From Allantophomopsis cytisporea (lineage: Eukaryota > Ascomycota > Leotiomycetes > Phacidiales > Phacidiaceae): DNA of 64,000 nucleotides. The DNA is taken from contig CP103023.1 in NCBI GenBank assembly GCA_024752435.1, forward strand, positions 496,001 to 560,000. The letters run 5' to 3'. Below are positions 59,123 to 64,000 of this stretch, piece after piece (within the stretch, counting starts at the first letter, position 1; every line of letters begins with the position of its first letter). Below the pieces are notes generated by a model. It made no database searches and was not told the origin of the DNA. It worked only from the letters and a program-made list of their open reading frames with translations. The position numbers and the translations under genes are program-made.

Positions 59123-60346
59123 CTAGCTATCATCACTATGGCGCGAACTCCTGGAGCTGGCATATGTTCTGGGTTCGAAGAGGATACCTCCCTTCTCCCA
59201 GACAACAAGCAACGTCTCAACCTCCTTCCTTGCATCCTCGACGATGTCGTCAATGTGGATGTTGAGCTTCTTCCCAGCAAACGGATCCTCAAATTTAGAG
59301 GCTATGCCTTCGATACCGTAGAGAGTGAAGGAAACAACTGCTACAAGAACGACGGCCAGCCAGCCCATCTCGATGACTACAGCGAAGGGGAGCAAAGTGC
59401 AGAAGAGTGCTAGTGTCTGCTTGGAATGGATGAGGTGTGCAACAGGCATGGGTACTAAACGGATGACCTCCATGGTCCCATAGGCATGTACCAGGTTGTT
59501 GAGCTGCGTGATCATGCCCGACGCTGCAGCATTATGGAACCATTTCCTTTCAGTGCCGAATTTGATGAATCGTTCGATGAAGATGACAAGTTCGAGTGTG
59601 AGCCCGAGACCACGGTTCTCATATCCCTTCAGGTTTTGCGGCAGTAACAGCTTGTATTCCTCGGACTCAGCGACCTCTCCGTCATTGTTGTCCATGATCA
59701 TGCCAGGAGATAGTGCTCTACCCCAGTGGGTGCGTAAGTGATTCTTGATAGTATACATACAAGCTATAAGTATCTTAATCGTTTCGACAATCTTCACACG
59801 CTCGACAGTATTCAATGTAGAATGGCCCGAATCCGACGGTGGTACACAAGCCAAGAAAGCTCGCGAGAGGCAACGAACGCTCGTTGTGACGGTATTAAGT
59901 TGATCTCTACCATTAGAGAATCGAGTATAGGCCGTAGTATTCCGGAAGACCTGCATTTCCGCATCTCAGCTGGGGTGAATCGCCAGATCACTTGAACACT
60001 CGCGACTCACAAGCATCAACCCTACAACAATACTCAAACAGGGAATAACTGCATCTGGCATTCCGATTTTCACCTCTGTGTTTTTACTAACTCCCACAAC
60101 ACCGGCAGCCACAGCCGCATGGAGAACAACCGGGAGCAAGATCTCGGCGTGGATGGCGCCCTTGTGGAAACGCAAGACAAGTGGCCAGCGACGGTGTTTA
60201 GATCTTGCACTGTGGGCTAATGGGTAGCTTCTGTTGGGCTGTGGGAGCTGGACGTATTTCTTGCGCGAAAAGAGGTCTCGGAGGGGGGCTAGGTGGCGGT
60301 GCCAGGTGCGGTAGCTAGATGTAGATGAATGCTCTAGAGTAGACAT
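59123..60346 (-). CDS. Bestrophin-like anion channel family protein
   Basis: Bestrophin/UPF0187-type proteins are membrane anion channels; the fungal members are little studied. Two exons, 60346-60011 and 59950-59123, give 387 residues. The intron starts GTGAGT, ends AATGCAG and keeps phase 0. The join yields LMLVFRNTTAYTRFSNGRDQ, the family's conserved first block. Earlier, SKHRRWPLVLRFHKGAIHAE precedes the first hydrophobic segment. MEVIRLVPMPVAHLIHSKQT, two further hydrophobic segments, and ASKFEDPFAGKKLNIHIDDI match the conserved E-x-DPF-G motif after the last membrane helix. The frame ends at a TAG (59125-59123) after SSRHSDDS, but remains open in phase for 283 codons more. The start ATG at 60346 gives 112 codons in exon 1. 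The next gene on the same strand is MPP-alpha, 386 bp upstream. Confidence 0.85.
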
Positions 60347-60732
60347 GTTGGATGTAAGTCATATAGTTGTAGCGAGTATGTAGATGGTAAATGACGAACT
60401 GTGGGGATCGGAGGTGAAGGTGGAGCAGGAGGAGGAGGAGGAGTATATGCATAGTTGGAGAAATGGAAAGTGCAAGAGTCGTGACTGCTATGTCGCTGGG
60501 TCGAGAGGAGCAGAAGTAATCTCTAGGCATTACGAGGAGTGCCGACTTGCTTGGCCTTGCTAAGTCGATGGCATATACCTCGTTAGTTATCATTCATTTG
60601 TATGTACTAATAAACAATGAACGCAGCGCACGATGAAACAGGAAATCTAGAGAAGAGCGTATATTTACAACGTCATATGGTCGCGTGGTGTGCTCCATCT
60701 TAATATGATACACTTTTATACAAGCAGTCCGT
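60347..60732. other. Spacer between MPP-alpha and the bestrophin gene
   Basis: 386 bp between two genes on the minus strand: the bestrophin promoter and the MPP-alpha 3' end. A GGAGGA run lies near 60430. Confidence 0.5.
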
Positions 60733-62464
60733 CTATCTCCTACCTAACTTCCATCTGGAAATTCTATCCTGGATTTCCGCCCAAGCGAACTGTTTTCTGC
60801 GAACACCGTGCTCTTCGCCCTCCTGGAGGACGACAGTAGGAGCACCACTTCCATTCCCAGTATTCTGTACCAAACCGCCGACAACCTGGCGCGCCACTCT
60901 GCGCAAGTCTTGAATTGTCAACTTATCAATCTTTCTGCACATCTCACGGATGCCCACTTTGTGGCCGTGCACCTGCACTTGCCTGCCGAGGTCCTCGAGC
61001 TCAACCATTCTGCTTTCCAGGTTCATGAGGAGGGAGCTGCGGAGCTGTTTCTTGGCGCGGTCGACCTCTCCGCTTTGGAGGGCGCTGAAGCCGGTGTCGA
61101 GTGTCAATGCCTGCAATTCCCGACACATCACGCTCAGCATCTGGTCAACCTTGCTGGGCAAGCAGCTACTGCTGATACCAAAAATTCCGGAATCAGTGTA
61201 GGAGTGGTTGAATGCTACGCAGGACTCAACCCATCCGTGCTGATTGAGAACGTTAGTGTACAATCGTGAATACATGCCCTTTCCTGGGCCACCAGCACTG
61301 AAAGATCCACCACCGCCGAGAAGTGTTTGAAGGGTGGCGAGAGCATAGATGTCTTCAGAGGAGACAGGGAGAGCTTCAAAAGCAATGTGAATGTGGCTCA
61401 AGGCTGGAATCATTGGATTGACAGGTGGTGGGAGCGGAGGTAATGATAAGAATCCCCCAGTGTAATGGGCTGGCGCAAGGATCTCTGCAGCTGATGGTGG
61501 GCCAGTGGCAGTTGATCCACTAGTGGAAGAAAGGGTTTTGAGGAATGGAATACGTGACATCAACCCCGATGGTTCTTGGGTTGTGGAAGAGGCAGCGGTA
61601 GGATCTATTGATGCTTCTGAGCCATTCTGTGACAGAGCAGGCGTTTCGCTGGCTGGCATGTCTCCAAAATATTGTTCTGCCAACCGCACCGCCTCATCGT
61701 GTTTGACACCTGCGAAGGCTACTACCATTCGCTCTGGTCTATAAAATGCCTTTCTGTATGCTTCGATCACGCTCTTATCGATGGATCCCAATCGTTCCTT
61801 CGGGCACAATAATGGATTTCCAAGGGTGTTGTCTTTGTATGCAGCCATGTGAACTAACTCTGGTAGAATAAGCTCTGGCTTGGACCAAATCTCGCCAATC
61901 TCATAAGATGCTGTCTCCAATTGTTGTTCTACTTCTTCCTCCGTAATCAAAGGATCGCGAATGGTTTCGGCAAGTAATGCGACAGTTGTTGGAACTGCAG
62001 AGTTGAACGTGGCAGACTGGTACATTAGAGATTCTCTGGATGAAGCGCACTGAATGTTTCCTCCTAAGGATTCCAATGATTCCAACATCTCATCACTTGT
62101 TCGGGATGAGGTAGATTTGAAAGCCAATCGGTCCATGATGTGGCTCACACCTCTAAGATAGTCATTTTCGTATCGCGATCCGGCATCGATGTAGACTCCA
62201 ATGCCAGAGAAATGCCCCGGAAGAGCTTCTGTGGCAACTCGGATGCCATTGGGAAGTGTAGATATTTCGTCAAGTTCTGATGGGTCCTGTTCATCGCGTC
62301 AGCCAGAACAAGCAGAGTGTAAGGTATGCGGCGCGGCGGATTACCTTTTGAATTCCCTCTACAGTGGTGGCATATGCTCTTGCAGAAGAGGTTGGCACGC
62401 TACGACATGACTTGGTCACTGAAGAGGCAGCTCTTGTCAGCGCCCGTGATGTAGGTATGCTCAT
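60733..62464 (-). CDS. MAS2: Mitochondrial processing peptidase alpha subunit
   Basis: This is the substrate-recognition subunit of the matrix peptidase that removes presequences from imported proteins. Two exons, 62464-62345 and 62286-60733, give 557 residues, slightly longer than the yeast protein. Exon 1 encodes a typical mitochondrial presequence rich in Ser, Arg and Ala (SRALTRAASSVTKSCRS). The mature part contains LPNGIRVATE and then HIMDRLAFKST near residues 89-99, which aligns with the HxxEH zinc site of the beta subunit. Here HIMDR replaces it, so this is the non-catalytic alpha subunit. The glycine-rich loop LLGGGGSFSAGGPGKGMYSR (about residues 362-381) is the hallmark of alpha. A Ser/Thr-rich insert lies near residues 255-300. 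The longer frame begins at GTG (62497); the first ATG is at 62464. Its client pathway links with TOM22 in the same window. Confidence 0.95.
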
Positions 62465-63251
62465 TGTGGTGTTTGATAATTTGTTTGTATTAAGCACAAA
62501 TGTTGCTCAATGTTCGTCACTTGTCATCGGCCATCCAAAATCTCAACGGCATTTTCCGTTGCATATCCGGCGGGCCAGAGCAGGCGGATTAACAATACCT
62601 AAGGTAGACGGTGGCACTAACTACAGTAAAGGTACGTAAGGGCCCTTGAGCACACTGCAGCAGGTGTAGGGAGGACCAGACCACCAGATACGCCAGAGTA
62701 GAGTAAGTAAGTAGACTGGTAACTTGAATATTGACTTGCACAAATCTGCACTTGCACGACTTGAACAATTTGAATTTCATTGAACTGATCCGACCGAATT
62801 CAAGGGATGGAGACGAGCTTTTGACGCTCCACACGGCTGAGGCCGTCGGATTAAGTAGTGCGCTGTGCATCCACTGATACCCAGGTACGTACATACATAC
62901 AAATACTCCGTGTCCAAGATACGCTAATCATCAGCTGATATCGGACACAGCTGATAGTGCAGTCAGTACATGCTCATATGTTCATTCATACGTAGGCTCA
63001 TACCGAAAACAAACATCACCACATGAGGTAAGCTCATGGTAGTTTGGTGAAATTTGATCCTTGCTACCCCCAGAGCGAATCGCATGAACAATATGCATGA
63101 GAAGACGGATGCAATGCAATTCACAGAAAGAGAATGTGGAGTAATGCGGCGTATGTACGGAGGAGGACTACGTACGATCATAACAAACTCATTATTAACG
63201 TTGGGGTAATGAGAAGGGGGGGGAGGGGGGAGGACAGAGGAGGACGGACGG

Positions 63252-63279
63252 AGACAGACAGACAGACAGACAGACAGAG
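63252..63279. repeat. (GACA)n microsatellite, first copy
   Basis: About seven tandem AGAC units in non-coding DNA, followed by two copies of GAGAGTCGA. Confidence 0.9.
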
Positions 63280-63669
63280 AGTCGAGAGAGTCGAGAGAGG
63301 GCGTAATCGATAACACCACCATGGGTGATGTGAGGATTCCGGACTACGCACGCGTAGATGGCCAGCCACTCACTGACATGTTAGAATGCTCCGTCCTCAG
63401 ATCAACAAGTACAATACATGGGCACAATCGCAAAGCAGTGATCCGAATGATGTTCACAAAATAAAACCCCCTCCCCCAAATACTTTCAACCTCAGCAATA
63501 TCAAAATAAAAGACGAGCGACAGACTTTTCAAGCGCCACAATTTGTACTCCACAAACATCTGGATTGTTGTTGTGTGCACCGCATCGTGTGCGTCGTGTG
63601 CTCTCCTTGAATGAGACCTGACTACTAATATCTCTAGGCCCTTGGACGGGCATAGGCGAAGACCTAGAA

Positions 63670-63690
63670 CAGACAGACAGACAGACAGAC
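63670..63690. repeat. (GACA)n microsatellite, second copy
   Basis: About five tandem AGAC units 400 bp after the first copy. Confidence 0.9.
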
Positions 63691-63742
63691 GGACAGCACA
63701 TGCACTGACTACGGACCAGGCCATGGCCATGGCATTACCATA

Positions 63743-63765
63743 CCATGCCATGCTATGCCATGCCC
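63743..63765 (-). repeat. GGCATGGCATAGC repeat, copy B (inverted)
   Basis: Reverse complement of the block starting at 21990; the 23 bases match exactly by eye. It lies 50 bp from an AGAC repeat, as copy A lies next to GTCT repeats. Confidence 0.6.
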
Positions 63766-64000
63766 TCCGTTGCAAAGCCCTTGAAATAACCCTTGAGCCA
63801 TGATATGCATGAAGATTCGCATAGCACCATGGTCTAAACGGACGGACGGACTCTGCGTAAGGGAGAGGAGAGGAAGTGTAGATTGAAAGTAAGATAGAGA
63901 CAAGTATCGACGGGCGAAGGAAATGAAAGAGAGCGGAGCAATGTCACTCAGATCGGGTCGGGTCAGGTCAGGTCGGGGGCGGTGCTGAACGACTCGAACA

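Larger units (their letters stand above)
62465..64000. other. Intergenic region upstream of MPP-alpha
   Basis: About 1.5 kb with no recognised gene. It contains two GACA-type microsatellites, a G-rich tract near 63217-63230, a GATG/CATGG-rich part near 63720-63765, and GGGTC/AGGTC units at the right edge. Confidence 0.5.

Noticed and set aside
59060..59200. A 65-base intron (GTATCC...GCTAG) removing the bestrophin TAG
   Set aside because: It would delete residues after EKGG and shift the frame into a stop five codons later; other candidate pairs were too short or out of phase.
63252..63690. CRISPR-like pair of GACA arrays
   Set aside because: These are simple tetranucleotide repeats without spacers, in a eukaryotic genome.

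Overview
The window is nuclear DNA of a filamentous ascomycete (Pezizomycotina). The genes carry short spliceosomal introns of about 45-140 bp with GT...AG ends and CTAAC/CTAAT-like branch sites. The product set is typical of mould fungi: CreB, Rax2, a HAM1-like protein, 2EXR proteins and a CYP52-clan P450. The class Leotiomycetes is only an impression from protein similarity. No prokaryotic or viral genes, rRNA, CRISPR array or confident tRNA were seen.

Layout. 1-6 kb is gene-poor, with one weak open frame. RPL33 (60S protein eL33) lies at 6.1-6.9 kb (-) and glucose-6-phosphate dehydrogenase at 9.5-11.6 kb (+). A secretory-pathway group follows: ALG12 (-) and YOS1 (+) are head-to-head with 224 bp between their start codons, and the deubiquitinase CreB (-) is convergent with YOS1. 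A 4.8 kb gene-free stretch with microsatellites leads to RAX2 (23.3-27.05 kb, -). After another 5.9 kb gene-free stretch comes the HAM1-like gene (33.0-35.8 kb, +).

At 36.9-44.2 kb a cytochrome P450 (-) and an ABCC transporter (+) are divergently arranged and both are broken. The P450 has three in-frame stops. The transporter has three in-frame stops and two frameshifts. This looks like a decayed detoxification or metabolite gene pair. TOM22 (-) and a large ADF-H domain gene (+) follow. From 51.4 to 57.6 kb there is a local family of 2EXR-domain genes: two intact, one cut short, one with a single stop, and one 19-codon relic. The window ends with a bestrophin-like channel (-), whose frame continues for 283 codons past a TAG, and the mitochondrial processing peptidase alpha subunit (-).

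Housekeeping functions are spread through the window: translation, pentose phosphate pathway, N-glycan assembly, ER-Golgi traffic, carbon repression, polarity, and mitochondrial protein import and processing (TOM22 and MPP-alpha). The accessory content is confined to the P450/ABC pair and the 2EXR cluster. Several starts were re-decided because the longest open frames begin at GTG or TTG. ALG12 needs a 13-nt first exon, RAX2 starts three codons later, and TOM22, MPP-alpha and the 2EXR genes start at internal ATGs. All exon boundaries were read by eye from splice consensus, frame and remembered family similarity. No database search was run.
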